64,000 bases of DNA from Geodermatophilus siccatus (GCF_900103785.1 NZ_FNHE01000002.1:496001-560000), one strand, 5' to 3'; shown: positions 15,663-24,416, counted from the first letter of the stretch. Notes: generated by a model from the sequence alone, not told the origin. A program made the numbers and translations.

Positions 15663-16862
15663 GTGACCGTCACCGGCACCGACACCGCTGCCCTGCGCCG
15701 GGCCCGCGCCGCCGTCGCCGCCTGCTTCCTCCTCAACGCCGTCTTCTACGCCGGCCTCGTCCCGCGGCTGCCGGAGGTGAAGGCCCAGCTCGGGCTGAGC
15801 AGCACCGCGCTGGGCACCGCGCTCGCGGCCGTGCCGCTGGGTGCGCTGCTGGCCGGCCTCTCCTCGGCCGCCCTCATCCGCCGGTTCGGCTCCGGCCGGG
15901 TCGCCTCCTACGGCCTGGTGCTGCTCGGCGTCGTCGTGTGGACGGTGTCGGTGGCGCCCAACTGGCTCGGCCTCGCCGCGGCGCTGCTGGTGCTCGGCGC
16001 GCTGGACGCGGTCGTCGACGTCGCGCAGAACGCGCACGGGTTGCGCGTGCAGCGGCTCTACGGCCGCTCGATCATCAACGCCTTCCACGGCGTCTGGAGC
16101 GTCGGCGCGGTCGTCGGCGGGCTGCTCGGCTCGGCCGCGGCGGGGCTGCGGGTGCCGCTGGGGAGCCACCTCGCCGCCTCGGCCGTCGTCTTCGGCGCCG
16201 TCGCGCTGATCGCCTCGCGGGCGGTGCTGCCCGGCCGCGACGAGCCCGACGCGGTCACCACCGCCGCACCGCGGGAGCGCCCGCGCCGGCGAGCCGCCGT
16301 CCCGGCGCTCGCGGTGCTCGGCGTGCTCGCCGCGTGCGGCGCGTTCGTCGAGGACGCCGGCGCGTCGTGGAGCGCGCTGTACCTGCGCACCGAGCTGGCG
16401 GCCGGCGCGGCCACCGCCGGGCTGGGCTTCGTGGCCCTCTCGGTGGCGATGACCGTCGGGCGGCTGACCGGCGACCGGGTCGTCGACCGGTTCGGCCGGC
16501 GCCGGGTGGCCCGGGCCGGCGGGGCGCTCACCGCCGCGGGGATGGGCCTGGCCCTGGCCCTGCCGTCGGTGCCCGCCACGCTGGCCGGGTTCGCCCTCGC
16601 CGGGCTCGGCGTCGCCACCCTCGTCCCGGCCGTCTACCAGGCGGCCGACGAGCTGCCCGGGCTGCCGCACGGGGTCGGGCTCGCGGTCATCAACTGGCTG
16701 CTGCGGATCGGCTTCCTCGTCTCCCCGCCGCTGGTCGGCGCCCTGGCCGACGTCACCAGCCTGCGGGTCGCGCTGCTCAGCGTCGTGCTGGCCGGGGTGG
16801 GCACGCTCGTGCTCGGCCGGGCCCTCCCGGGCCGGCCGCCCGCGGACCGCCCCGGCGGCTGA
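15663..16862 (+). CDS. MFS transporter (YbjJ/fucose-permease-like)
   Basis: 399 residues with twelve predicted transmembrane helices. GTG 15663 is preceded by GAGGACCCCC. VPRLPEVKAQLGLSSTALG after the first helix and the loop RLTGDRVVDRFGRRRVARAGG between helices 8 and 9 are the family's conserved A-like loops. The closest groups are E. coli YbjJ-type and FucP-type MFS proteins. It starts 18 bp after the TetR gene, so it is probably co-regulated. The likely job is efflux or uptake of a sugar-like compound; direction is not inferable. Confidence 0.85.
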   Translation: MTVTGTDTAALRRARAAVAACFLLNAVFYAGLVPRLPEVKAQLGLSSTALGTALAAVPLGALLAGLSSAALIRRFGSGRVASYGLVLLGVVVWTVSVAPNWLGLAAALLVLGALDAVVDVAQNAHGLRVQRLYGRSIINAFHGVWSVGAVVGGLLGSAAAGLRVPLGSHLAASAVVFGAVALIASRAVLPGRDEPDAVTTAAPRERPRRRAAVPALAVLGVLAACGAFVEDAGASWSALYLRTELAAGAATAGLGFVALSVAMTVGRLTGDRVVDRFGRRRVARAGGALTAAGMGLALALPSVPATLAGFALAGLGVATLVPAVYQAADELPGLPHGVGLAVINWLLRIGFLVSPPLVGALADVTSLRVALLSVVLAGVGTLVLGRALPGRPPADRPGG

Positions 16863-16883
16863 ACCCGGAGCGCCGGCCGGGCC

Positions 16884-17867
16884 TCAGCGGCCGGGAGCGG
16901 AGCTCGCCGCCAGGGTCCGGCGCACCCCCTCCTCGTACGGGGTCGCCCGGAGGCCGAAGGCCCCGGCGGCCCGGCTGCCGTCGACCACGAACGGCTGCTC
17001 GAACTGGTACACCAGCTCGGCTCCCTCCCGGGCCAGCGGGACGACGGAGCCCAGCGCGCGCACCCGGCGGCTCCCGTGCCGCACCAGCCGCAGCCGGGTG
17101 CCCGCCTGGCGGCACGCCTCCGCGGCGAGCGCCCGGCCGGTGGTCACGCCCGGGTGCGGCACGTGCCACACCGCCGCTGCCGGGGCATCCCCCGTCCCGA
17201 CGGCGGCCAGGGTGGCGGCGAAGTCGTCGATGAACGTGGGCGTCAGGGGCAGGTCCGGGTCCCCGAGCCACTGCACCGGCCACCCGCGCAGCGCGGCGCG
17301 GAACACGTTGCCCGCGACGACCGACCGGACGCCGGGCCCGTAGAGCTCCCCCGCACGGACGACGCCGACCGGGAGACGTCCGGCCGCGCCGGCGGAGAGC
17401 ACCCGCTCGGCGATCCAGGCGCGCAGCACGCCCTTGGCAGCGACCGGCCGCCACGGGGTGTCCTCGGTCATCGGGCCGTCGACCCGCCCGTACATCCAGG
17501 TGTCGTCGGCGTACACCAGACGTGCGCCGACGCGGGCAGCGGCGTCGACCAGGGCGTCGGTGACCACGGGGAACTCGCTGGTCCACCGGGCGAGCACCGG
17601 CATGACGCAGTGGTAGACGGCGGCCGCGTCCCGGCAGGCCGCGGCCAGGGCCGCACCGTCGGTGGCGTCCGCCGCCGCGGTCTCCACGCCGGGCGTGCCG
17701 ACGTCGCGGCCGTCGCGGGTGACCGCGCGCACCCGGTACCCCGCCGCGCGCAGGTGCGCGACGAGCCGCCGGCCGGTCGCTCCCCCGGCACCCACCACGG
17801 CGTGCACGCCGGAGGAGTCGGCCGCCCGCGCCGCTCCGTCGTTCGTCGTCGTCCGCGGATCCGCCAT
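16884..17867 (-). CDS. NAD(P)-dependent epimerase/dehydratase family protein
   Basis: 327 residues from ATG 17867, after a polar ~20-residue leader. The Rossmann motif is AVVGAGGATGRRLVAHLRAAG, so the Gly-rich loop is GAGGATG instead of the canonical GxxGxxG. The extended-SDR active-site region reads LVYADDTWMYG, with the family Tyr-xxx-Lys not clearly kept, so it may be atypical or substrate-reductive. AGELYGPGVRS and LTPTFIDDFAATL match the C-terminal substrate domain. It stands alone between a convergent MFS gene and a small upstream gene. Substrate unknown. Confidence 0.75.
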   Translation of the reverse strand: MADPRTTTNDGAARAADSSGVHAVVGAGGATGRRLVAHLRAAGYRVRAVTRDGRDVGTPGVETAAADATDGAALAAACRDAAAVYHCVMPVLARWTSEFPVVTDALVDAAARVGARLVYADDTWMYGRVDGPMTEDTPWRPVAAKGVLRAWIAERVLSAGAAGRLPVGVVRAGELYGPGVRSVVAGNVFRAALRGWPVQWLGDPDLPLTPTFIDDFAATLAAVGTGDAPAAAVWHVPHPGVTTGRALAAEACRQAGTRLRLVRHGSRRVRALGSVVPLAREGAELVYQFEQPFVVDGSRAAGAFGLRATPYEEGVRRTLAASSAPGR

Positions 17868-18004
17868 GGCGGGATCGTCCCAGGGCACACCCCGGCCCGG
17901 GTCCCGCCCGCCGTCGGGGCCGTCGCCACCGGCGGACGCGCCCGGGAGGGGACCCTGCGCCCGCCCGCAGTCCCGGCCGGGCCGGTCCGCTCGCGGTGCG
18001 ACGC

Positions 18005-18256
18005 TCAGCCACCGGCACCCGGGTCGTGGCCGGGGACCCCGGCCTCGCGGAGGTCGGTGACCGCCAGGACGCGGCCGATCGGGTAGAGCTCGATCTCGGC
18101 GTCCCCGGTCAGGGCGGCGATCACCGTCAGCCAGCCGGCCGGCCCGAAGCGGACGACCCTCCTCGGCAGCTCGATCTGGCGGGACGGGTCGGCCGGGTCC
18201 TGCACCACGACCCGGCCCTGGTAGAGGTGGCGGTCGTTGACCGTGGTGATGTCCAT
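18005..18256 (-). CDS. small beta-rich hypothetical protein
   Basis: 83 residues from ATG 18256 with an ideal AGGAGG 9 bp upstream. Alternating hydrophobic strands ([47 protein letters not shown]) suggest a small beta barrel. No cysteines, signal or membrane segment. It is divergent from the cold-shock gene, sharing a 260-bp upstream region. Function unknown. Confidence 0.6.
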   Translation of the reverse strand: MDITTVNDRHLYQGRVVVQDPADPSRQIELPRRVVRFGPAGWLTVIAALTGDAEIELYPIGRVLAVTDLREAGVPGHDPGAGG

Positions 18257-18466
18257 CGGGACAGCCTCCTGCGCGGGCGGGCACGGCGGCACCGGCCGTC
18301 GCTCCCCGGGTGAGATCCGCCTCGCGTTCCCGGGCACGGCCCCGCACCGGTGCTGCAGCCCGTACAGTTGGACTCGGTCGCCGTTGTGCCTCTGCTTCGT
18401 TCTCGGACGTCCGCAGTCGTCTCTGCCTGACGTTCCTCTCGGTCCTGCCGGTCGGTGCGGCGCCCC

Positions 18467-18488
18467 AGGACCGACAGCGGTCGGTCCT
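18467..18488 (+). other. hairpin in the 5' leader of the cold-shock gene
   Basis: AGGACCGAC-AGCG-GTCGGTCCT is a perfect 9-bp stem with a 4-base loop, 28 bp upstream of the ATG and just before the Shine-Dalgarno (GGAGAAGAG). Cold-shock mRNAs often carry structured, temperature-responsive leaders; a promoter-like TTGGAC at 18368 would give a leader of about 110 bases. The regulatory role is inferred. Confidence 0.45.
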
Positions 18489-18516
18489 GACACGACAGCA
18501 CGGAGAAGAGAACGAC

Positions 18517-18720
18517 ATGGCTCAGGGCACTGTGAAGTGGTTCAACGCGGAGAAGGGCTTCGGCTTCATCGAGCAGGACGGCGGCGGCGCCGACGTCTTC
18601 TGCCACTACTCGGCGATCACCGGGAACGGCTACCGGTCACTGGACGAGGCGCAGCGCGTCGAGTTCGACGTCACCCAGGGCCAGAAGGGCCCGCAGGCGG
18701 AGAACGTCCGCGCGATCTGA
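18517..18720 (+). CDS. CspA-family cold-shock protein
   Basis: 67 residues, the standard length. It has both RNA-binding motifs: [10 protein letters not shown] (RNP1) and DVFCHYSAI (RNP2; the usual VFVHYSAI with Cys for Val). N-terminus [17 protein letters not shown] is diagnostic. These single-domain OB-fold proteins bind single-stranded RNA/DNA and melt mRNA structure after temperature downshift or in stationary phase. It is preceded by a structured leader and followed by two strong terminators, so it is a single-gene unit. Confidence 0.96.
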   Translation: MAQGTVKWFNAEKGFGFIEQDGGGADVFCHYSAITGNGYRSLDEAQRVEFDVTQGQKGPQAENVRAI

Positions 18721-18725
18721 GCGAC

Positions 18726-18761
18726 GGGAGGGGCACGGCGACACTCCGCCGTGCCCCTCCC
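18726..18761 (+). terminator. strong hairpin terminator after the cold-shock gene
   Basis: A perfect 15-bp inverted repeat (GGGAGGGGCACGGCG / its complement) with loop ACACTC begins 6 bp after the TGA. There is no U tract, as usual in actinobacteria. Confidence 0.85.
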
Positions 18762-18777
18762 GCACGCACGTTCACCA

Positions 18778-18812
18778 GGGAGGCCCCGCGGTCGGGAACC
18801 GCGGGGCCTCCC
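18778..18812. terminator. second hairpin, bidirectional terminator
   Basis: A perfect 15-bp inverted repeat (GGGAGGCCCCGCGGT / its complement) with loop CGGGA. It lies between the cold-shock gene and the convergent small gene ending at 18866, so it can serve both strands. Confidence 0.8.
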
Positions 18813-18865
18813 TCGTCTGCGGCACGCCCACCGCGGTCCCGCGGGCCGGCCGCGGGGCGCTCGGG

Positions 18866-19060
18866 TCACACCGGTCGCGGCGGGCGCCGGCCGGGAGGTG
18901 CAGAGGTGGGTCGCGTCCGGGTGAACCGCCATCCCGCCCGCTCCAGCAGCGCGATGCACTGGTCGACCACGGCCTCGATGTCGTACTCCTGCGGCACCTC
19001 CGGCGGCATGGCGACGTCCAGTGCGTTGGCCAGGGCCACGTGGAAGTCACTCCGCGCCAT
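18866..19060 (-). CDS. small acidic hypothetical protein
   Basis: 64 residues from ATG 19060 (GGGAGGGG about 7 bp upstream). Predicted helix in the first 45 residues (FHVALANALDV, EYDIEAVVDQCIALLERAG), then a Pro/Arg tail. Not recognised. It lies 106 bp downstream of the carotenoid oxygenase stop on the same strand. Confidence 0.5.
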   Translation of the reverse strand: MARSDFHVALANALDVAMPPEVPQEYDIEAVVDQCIALLERAGWRFTRTRPTSAPPGRRPPRPV

Positions 19061-19166
19061 CGTCGCCCCTCCCGTACCGGCTCGCCCGGCTGCGAGCGCC
19101 GACGCTGCTCGTCGGCGACACCGCTGATCGTGCCCTGGCCGCCCCCTCGCCGGGGACGGCGGCGGC

Positions 19167-20552
19167 TCACCGGTCGGCGACCCAGCTGCCGTGGAAGCCG
19201 AGCGGGACCCGCACCGGCAGGTGGACGCGGGCGACCGGTGCGCCGGTGAAGTCCTGGGCCGCGAGGACCACCAGGTCCGTGGCTCCGCGGTCGGGGTCGT
19301 GCACGAACGCCAGGACGTAGCCCTCGTCCTCGGCCGCGTCGGGCGCCGAGGGCGCGAACACGGCCTCGCCCACGGTGACGCCGCGGCCGAAGCGGTGCAC
19401 CTCGACGCCGCCCGTGGCCAGGTCGTGCTTGAGCAGCGCGTCGGCGAACGCGTCGTCCGCGAAGGTGCCGTCCATCTGCACGGTGGCCCGGCTGACCTCC
19501 GCGGTGACCGCGCTGTAGCCGTAGCGGTGCGGCCGGGAGACCACCCGCTCGTCGGTGCGCGGGAGCTCCTGCGGGCGGTCGTCGAGGCACTCCCGGCCGA
19601 CCCTGCCCCTGGCGGGGTCGACGGTCCAGCGGTCCAGCGTCAGCGGGCCCTGCCCGGACAGGGCGGACAGGTCGTAGGAGCCCGCGTAGCGGCAGAGGTC
19701 GACGACGACCCGGTCGCCGTCGTCGTACGCGTTGAGCGTGTGGAAGACCCAGCAGGGGTCCACCTCGAACCAGCGCACCTCGCGGGCGGTCCCCTCCCGG
19801 GGCAGCAGCCCGACCCGGGCCTGGTGCTCCGGGTCCCACCGGTAGGGCAGCGAGGAGCCGGCGGCCGCGGCGGCCATGCTGAAGGTCACCGGGAGGTCGA
19901 GCAGGACGACGTGCCGCTCGGTCAGGGCGAAGTCGTGCATCATCGGCCCGTCCGCGACCGGGACGTCGGTGGTGCTGCTGACCCGCCCGTCGGGGCCGAC
20001 GACGACGTGCTGCACGTGGTCCCATCCCCAGAAGTAGGCGACGGCGTGCAGCTCCCCGGTCCGCTGGTCGAGCTTGGTGTGCGCGGCGTACCCGCCCGGC
20101 AGCGTGCCGGCGAAGTCGCACGGACCGACGGTGTCGAGCTCGTCGGTGAGCTCGTAGGGCAGCGCGCCGGCCTCGACGGTGGCGAGCGTGCGCCCGGCGT
20201 GCGCGATGACGTGGGTGTTCGCGGCGAAGTCCATGCCGGCGTGCACCGGCCCCCCGGCCCACCGTTCCCCCAGCGCCTCCGCCACCTGCCGCGAGCGCAC
20301 CCAGCGGTTGCGGTACCACTCCGCCCGACCGTCCCGCAGCCGGACGCCGTGCACCATGCCGGGACCCACGAACCAGTGCTGGACCGGGTCGTCGAGGCCG
20401 AGGGGGTTGGGCCCGTTGCGCAGGTACCGCCCGTGCAGCTCGGGAGGGAGGGTCCCGGTCACCGGCAGGTCGAACGCGGTGACCTCCTCCGTGACCGGCG
20501 CGAACGGCCCCTCCAGGAACCGGCCGGCGTCCAGCATCGGGTGGTCGGGCAT
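19167..20552 (-). CDS. carotenoid oxygenase (RPE65/CCD family)
   Basis: 461 residues from ATG 20552. The seven-bladed propeller family uses four His to hold Fe(II); matching His-containing blocks are visible at AANTHVIAHAGR, GGYAAHTKLDQRTGELH, MMHDFALTERHVVLLDLP and the C-terminal GFHGSWVADR. RYLRNGPNP near residue 45 is the N-terminal family signature. It oxidatively cleaves polyene double bonds of carotenoids, apocarotenoids or stilbenoids. The length is normal for bacterial members (about 450-490). No carotenoid synthesis genes lie nearby, so the substrate is open. Confidence 0.92.
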   Translation of the reverse strand: MPDHPMLDAGRFLEGPFAPVTEEVTAFDLPVTGTLPPELHGRYLRNGPNPLGLDDPVQHWFVGPGMVHGVRLRDGRAEWYRNRWVRSRQVAEALGERWAGGPVHAGMDFAANTHVIAHAGRTLATVEAGALPYELTDELDTVGPCDFAGTLPGGYAAHTKLDQRTGELHAVAYFWGWDHVQHVVVGPDGRVSSTTDVPVADGPMMHDFALTERHVVLLDLPVTFSMAAAAAGSSLPYRWDPEHQARVGLLPREGTAREVRWFEVDPCWVFHTLNAYDDGDRVVVDLCRYAGSYDLSALSGQGPLTLDRWTVDPARGRVGRECLDDRPQELPRTDERVVSRPHRYGYSAVTAEVSRATVQMDGTFADDAFADALLKHDLATGGVEVHRFGRGVTVGEAVFAPSAPDAAEDEGYVLAFVHDPDRGATDLVVLAAQDFTGAPVARVHLPVRVPLGFHGSWVADR

Positions 20553-20649
20553 CGCGGTCCCCCCGGCGGTCGTCGGCCTCGATCCGTGTCGTCGCCCTGC
20601 ACCCGGGAGTGTGGCCCTCCGGCGTCGCGCGGGAAAGCCGGCGGCGCCG

Positions 20650-21050
20650 GCCTCAGCCGTCCGCCGGCGGGACTCGTCGGCGACCCCGGCGCCGATCTCC
20701 CGGCCGTCGTCCACCGGGTCGCGGAAGTGCACCCCGAGCCGGACCCGCGCGTCGGCGACGTCGTCCAGCCAGGCCCCCGCGTCGTCGTGGACCCGGGTGG
20801 TGTTCGTGACGGTGCTGCGGATCGCCCGTCCAGCTGCCCGGGACCGAACGGCTCCTCGGGGTCCCGCCGACGGCCGAGCTGACGCAGCCGTGTCCGCCGG
20901 GGCTCTCCGGGTGGGGCGGAGCCGACCGCAGCGAGGTCCACGCCGGGTCGGCCGCGGTGGCGTCGTTGCCGTCCCGGTCGGCGTGCCGGCGACGAGGAGC
21001 AGCGCTGCGGCCACGATCGCCTGGCGCTGCGCGGTGCGGGTCCTGGTCAT
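20650..21050 (-). pseudogene. remnant of a secreted vanadium-haloperoxidase/PAP2-type protein
   Basis: From ATG 21050 the first ~30 residues form a good signal peptide (RQAIVAAALLLVAGTPTGTA). After that the family's C-terminal pieces appear in different frames: DPAWTSLRSAPPHPESPGGHG (with the catalytic-type His of the PxxPxxGGHG region) in one frame, then STVTNTTRVHDDAGAWL and ARVRLGVHFRDPVDDG in the original frame. About 300 residues of the usual middle are missing and there are at least two frameshifts. It is clearly a dead gene. The remainder of the 20553-21258 gap contains nothing else that I can see. Confidence 0.65.
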
Positions 21051-21258
21051 GGCGGCTCTCCTGACCTCCCGGCTCCCTCCCGCCGTCCGGGCTGGGCAGT
21101 GTCCACGGGGTGCCCGACGTGCCGCCGTCCCCCGCCACCCGGGGTCCCCTCCCCGGGCCCGGCGGCGGTCGTGGGAGCCGGACCGGACGCTGTTCCGGTG
21201 GCTGCGCCAGGGACAGGGCCCCGTGCCCCCCGCCCGCGACGTCCCCGGCGAGGTCCGG

Positions 21259-21669
21259 TCAGGTGATGATCGGGTCGACGTCCCGCGTGCAGAACATGCA
21301 CACCGTCGCGTCCACCGGGATGAAGCTCTTGCAGTGGTCGCACTCCCGGCTGCCCTGCGCGCCGGCGGTCTCCCGGCCGGTGGCGCGCCGGACGGCCTGG
21401 ACGAGGAACATGATCGTGAGGGCCAGCAGCAGGAACGAGACCAGCGCCGTCAGGAACGACCCGTAGCGGATCTCCGCGCCGTTCACCGTCAGCACGAGGG
21501 CGTCGAAGTTGGGCTCGCCGAAGATCGCGGCGACGAGCGGCAGGATGACGTCGCCCACCAGTGACTCGACGACCGTCGCGAACGCCGCCCCGATCGCCAG
21601 GCCCACGGCCAGGTCGATGAGGCTGCCGGAGAAGGCGAAGTTGCGGAAGTTGGTGAGCAGCGTGCGCAC
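21259..21669 (-). CDS. mscL: large-conductance mechanosensitive channel MscL with zinc-ribbon tail
   Basis: 136 residues from GTG 21669 (AGGAGG 4 bp upstream). NFRNFAFSGSLIDLAVGLAIGAAF is split by the first helix (pore, AVGLAIGAAF); LTALVSFLLLALTIMFLV is TM2. MscL opens under hypo-osmotic membrane tension and forms a pentamer. The C-terminus is not the usual charged helix bundle but a four-cysteine module (CDHCKSFIPVDATVCMFC), a likely zinc ribbon, which is found in other actinobacterial MscL proteins. Confidence 0.92.
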   Translation of the reverse strand: MRTLLTNFRNFAFSGSLIDLAVGLAIGAAFATVVESLVGDVILPLVAAIFGEPNFDALVLTVNGAEIRYGSFLTALVSFLLLALTIMFLVQAVRRATGRETAGAQGSRECDHCKSFIPVDATVCMFCTRDVDPIIT

Positions 21670-21804
21670 GTGTCCTCCTGCTGATGTGGGCGCCGGAGCC
21701 CGGGGCTGACGGGCCCGGAGGCCCGGACCCGTCACTTCCCACCGCGCGCGGCGCTACTCGCCGCCGGACCGTTCCCGCGGACCACGACCGGCACCGCACG
21801 CGAC

Positions 21805-21836
21805 AGGGGCCGGCCGGGAACTCCCGGCCGGCCCCT
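21805..21836 (-). terminator. terminator of the metNIQ operon
   Basis: A perfect 14-bp inverted repeat (AGGGGCCGGCCGGG / its complement) with a 4-base loop, 13 bp downstream of the metQ stop codon on the minus strand. Confidence 0.85.
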
Positions 21837-21848
21837 GCGCGGCGACGG

Positions 21849-22670
21849 TCAGAAGGCGGGGATGACCGCGCCCTCGTAGGTGTCCTCGATGAACTGACGC
21901 ACCTCGGCGGAGTGCAGCAACCCCTCGAGCTGCTGGATCCGCTCGTCGTCCTCGGTGCCGGTCCGCACGACCAGCAGGTTGGCGTTGGGGTTGCCCTCGG
22001 CCGACTCCAGCGCGAGGGCGTCCTCGGCCGGGACGAGGTCGGCCTCGATGGCGTAGTTGCCGTTGATCACCGCGATGTCGACGTCGGCCAGCGACCGGGG
22101 CACCTGCGCGGCCTCGACCTCGGAGATCTTCAGGTCCTTCGGGTTGTCCTGGACGTCCATCGACGTCGGCGCCGCGTCGCCGGTGTCGGCCAGGGTGATC
22201 AGCCCGTTGGCCTCGAGCAGCCGCAGCGCCCGGGCGGCGTTGGTGGGGTCGTTCGGGATCGCCACGGTCGCGCCGTCGGGGAGGGCCGCGAGGTCGGTCA
22301 GCGACTGCGAGTAGATGCCCAGGGGCTCGATGTGCACCGGGGCCAGCGGGGTGAAGTCGTAGCCGGCGCTGGCCTCCTGCTCCTCCAGGTACGGGATGGT
22401 CTGGAAGTAGTTGGCGTCCAGGGACCCGTCGTCCAGCGCGACGTTGGGCTGCACGTAGTCGGTGAACTCGACGATGTCGAGGTCCAGGCCGGCGTCCGCG
22501 GCCAGGTTCTCGTCGACGAAGCGCAGGATCTCGGCGTGCGGCACCGGGGACGCGCCCACCCGCAGCGGCTCGTCGGCCGCGGACAGCTCGGCCTCGCCAC
22601 CGCCGCAGGCGGCCAGGAGGGCGGTCGCCGCGGACGCGGCCAGGAGCGAGGTGAGACGACGGGAACGCAT
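21849..22670 (-). CDS. metQ: methionine ABC transporter substrate-binding lipoprotein (NlpA/MetQ family)
   Basis: 273 residues from ATG 22670 (GAGGAGG 10 bp upstream). Lipoprotein signal peptide with lipobox LLAAC near residue 21, so it is anchored to the outer face of the membrane. VGASPVPHAEILRFV, DYVQPNVALDDGSLDANYFQ and IPNDPTNAARALRLLEANG are diagnostic NlpA/MetQ blocks. It captures D/L-methionine (or a close relative) for the MetNI importer. It is the last gene of metN-metI-metQ, followed by a terminator, and the operon is led by a SAM riboswitch, which supports methionine as substrate. Confidence 0.93.
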   Translation of the reverse strand: MRSRRLTSLLAASAATALLAACGGGEAELSAADEPLRVGASPVPHAEILRFVDENLAADAGLDLDIVEFTDYVQPNVALDDGSLDANYFQTIPYLEEQEASAGYDFTPLAPVHIEPLGIYSQSLTDLAALPDGATVAIPNDPTNAARALRLLEANGLITLADTGDAAPTSMDVQDNPKDLKISEVEAAQVPRSLADVDIAVINGNYAIEADLVPAEDALALESAEGNPNANLLVVRTGTEDDERIQQLEGLLHSAEVRQFIEDTYEGAVIPAF

Positions 22671-22725
22671 GACGGGGGTCCTCCTCGGACGTGGTGGGGG
22701 CGGTGGCCGGCCGGCCACCGCAGGG

Positions 22726-23385
22726 TCAGACGTGCGCCAGCCGGCGCGCCCAGTGGTCGCCGGCCCACTGCAGGGCCTGCACGATCCCGAGCAGCAGGAC
22801 GACGGTCAGCAGGGTGATGTCGGTCCGGAACTGCTGGTAGCCGAAGCGGATGGCGAAGTCGCCGAGCCCGCCACCGCCGACGGCGCCGGCCATCGCCGAG
22901 TAGCTGATGAGCGCGACGACGGTGACCGTGATCCCGGCGATGAGCGAGGGCCGCGCCTCGGGCAGCAGCACGGTGCGGACGACGTCCCGGCGGCGCGCGC
23001 CCATGGACATCGCCGCCTCGACCTTCCCGGGCGCGACCTCCCGGAGACTGGTCTCCACCAGGCGGGCGAGGAAGGGGACGGCGCCGATCGTCAGCGGCAC
23101 GATGGCCGCCGTCGAGCCGATCGTCGTCCCGACGATGCCACGGGTGACCGGCGCGACCAGGAACAGCAGGATGATGAACGGCAGCGAGCGGCCGAGGTTG
23201 ACCACCAGCCCCAGGAACCGGTTGAGCAGCGGCTGCGGGGTCAGCGCGCCGGGGGCGGTGACGGTCAGCAGGATCCCGAGCGGGATGCCGAGCAGCACGG
23301 TGAGCAGGGCCGAGACCCCGACCATGTACAGCGTCTCACCGGTCGCCTCGACCAGCTGCGGCCAGACGCGGGTCCAGTCGCTCAT
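22726..23385 (-). CDS. metI: methionine ABC transporter permease
   Basis: 219 residues from ATG 23385, which overlaps the metN stop by 4 bp (ATGA). Five to six transmembrane helices; the permease coupling motif (EAA-like) is MGARRRDVVRTVLLPEARPS, and MAGAVGGGGLGDFAIRFGYQQF is the conserved MetI C-terminal block. It forms the channel of MetNI. Length is normal for MetI (about 217). Confidence 0.94.
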   Translation of the reverse strand: MSDWTRVWPQLVEATGETLYMVGVSALLTVLLGIPLGILLTVTAPGALTPQPLLNRFLGLVVNLGRSLPFIILLFLVAPVTRGIVGTTIGSTAAIVPLTIGAVPFLARLVETSLREVAPGKVEAAMSMGARRRDVVRTVLLPEARPSLIAGITVTVVALISYSAMAGAVGGGGLGDFAIRFGYQQFRTDITLLTVVLLLGIVQALQWAGDHWARRLAHV

Positions 23386-24416
23386 CGGCCCGCACCCGTC
23401 GCCGCCACCGCGTCGGTGTCCCGGGGTACCGCCTCGATGAGGACGCCGTCGTCGCGCAGACCGCGCAGCGCCCCGTCCAGCCGGCTCAGGTCGCCGGTGG
23501 CCCGCAGCAGCAACCGGCCGTAGCGGCCCCCGGCGACGGTCTCCACCGAACCGCCGGCGACCTCCACCGCGAGCCCCAGCTGCCCGATCAGGGTCTGCAG
23601 GACGACGGTCTCGGGCGTGCGGTCGGTGACGGTCACCCGGAGGAGGACCCCGCTGTGGCCGGCGCCGGCGTCGGCGAGCGGCGCGGGCAGCAGGGCGTCG
23701 CTCAGCGGCGAGTGCTCCCGGGTCAGGACCTCCGAGAGCCGGCCGCTGTCCACGACGCGGCCCCGCTCGAGGAGGACGGCGCTGTCGCACACGGCCTTGA
23801 CCACCGCCATCTCGTGGGTGATGAGCAGCACGGTCAGGCCGAGCTCGGAGCGCACCCGGCGCAGGAGCTCCAGCACGCCGGTGGTGCTGGCCTGGTCCAG
23901 GGCGGAGGTCGCCTCGTCGCAGAGCAGCACCTTCGGGCGGACGGCCAGGGCCCGGGCGATCGCCACCCGCTGCTTCTGCCCGCCGGAGAGCTGCCCGGGG
24001 TGCGCGTCGGCCCGCTCCCCCAGCCCGACCAGGTCCAGCAGCTCGACGGCCCGGCGGCGGCGCTCGGCCCGGCCGACGCCGGCCAGCTCGAGCGGGTGCT
24101 CGACGTTGCCGGCCGCGGTCCGCGAGTCGAGGAGCTCGAAGTGCTGGAAGACCATCCCGATGGAGCGGCGGGCCTGCCGCACCTGGTCGTCCGGCAGGTC
24201 GGTGAGCACCCGGCCGTCGACGGTCACCGACCCCGACGTGGGCCGCTCCAGCAGGTTGACCAGGCGCACCAGGGTGCTCTTGCCCGACCCGCTCGGGCCG
24301 ACCACGCCGGCGAACTCACCGGCCTCGACCTGCAGGGTGACGCCGTCGACGGCGACGACCTCCCCGGACCGCCTCCGGGCGGGGAAGACCTTGCGGACGT
24401 CGTGCAGATCTATCAC
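23382..24416 (-). CDS. metN: methionine ABC transporter ATP-binding protein
   Basis: 344 residues from GTG 24416. Walker A GPSGSGKST, signature LSGGQKQRVAIARAL, Walker B VLLCDEATSALD and the switch His in LLITHEM are intact. The C-terminal ~90 residues are the NIL domain that binds methionine and shuts the transporter when the cell is replete. First gene of metNIQ; its 5' leader is unusually long (about 350 bases) and contains an S-box riboswitch, a leader peptide and alternative hairpins. Confidence 0.94.
   Translation of the reverse strand: MIDLHDVRKVFPARRRSGEVVAVDGVTLQVEAGEFAGVVGPSGSGKSTLVRLVNLLERPTSGSVTVDGRVLTDLPDDQVRQARRSIGMVFQHFELLDSRTAAGNVEHPLELAGVGRAERRRRAVELLDLVGLGERADAHPGQLSGGQKQRVAIARALAVRPKVLLCDEATSALDQASTTGVLELLRRVRSELGLTVLLITHEMAVVKAVCDSAVLLERGRVVDSGRLSEVLTREHSPLSDALLPAPLADAGAGHSGVLLRVTVTDRTPETVVLQTLIGQLGLAVEVAGGSVETVAGGRYGRLLLRATGDLSRLDGALRGLRDDGVLIEAVPRDTDAVAATGAGR

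Noticed and set aside
16884..18518. A longer minus-strand frame joining the epimerase to upstream sequence
   Set aside because: The extension crosses the separate small gene (18005-18256) and the cold-shock promoter, and has Arg/Pro/Gly-rich composition; the ATG at 17867 is the sensible start.
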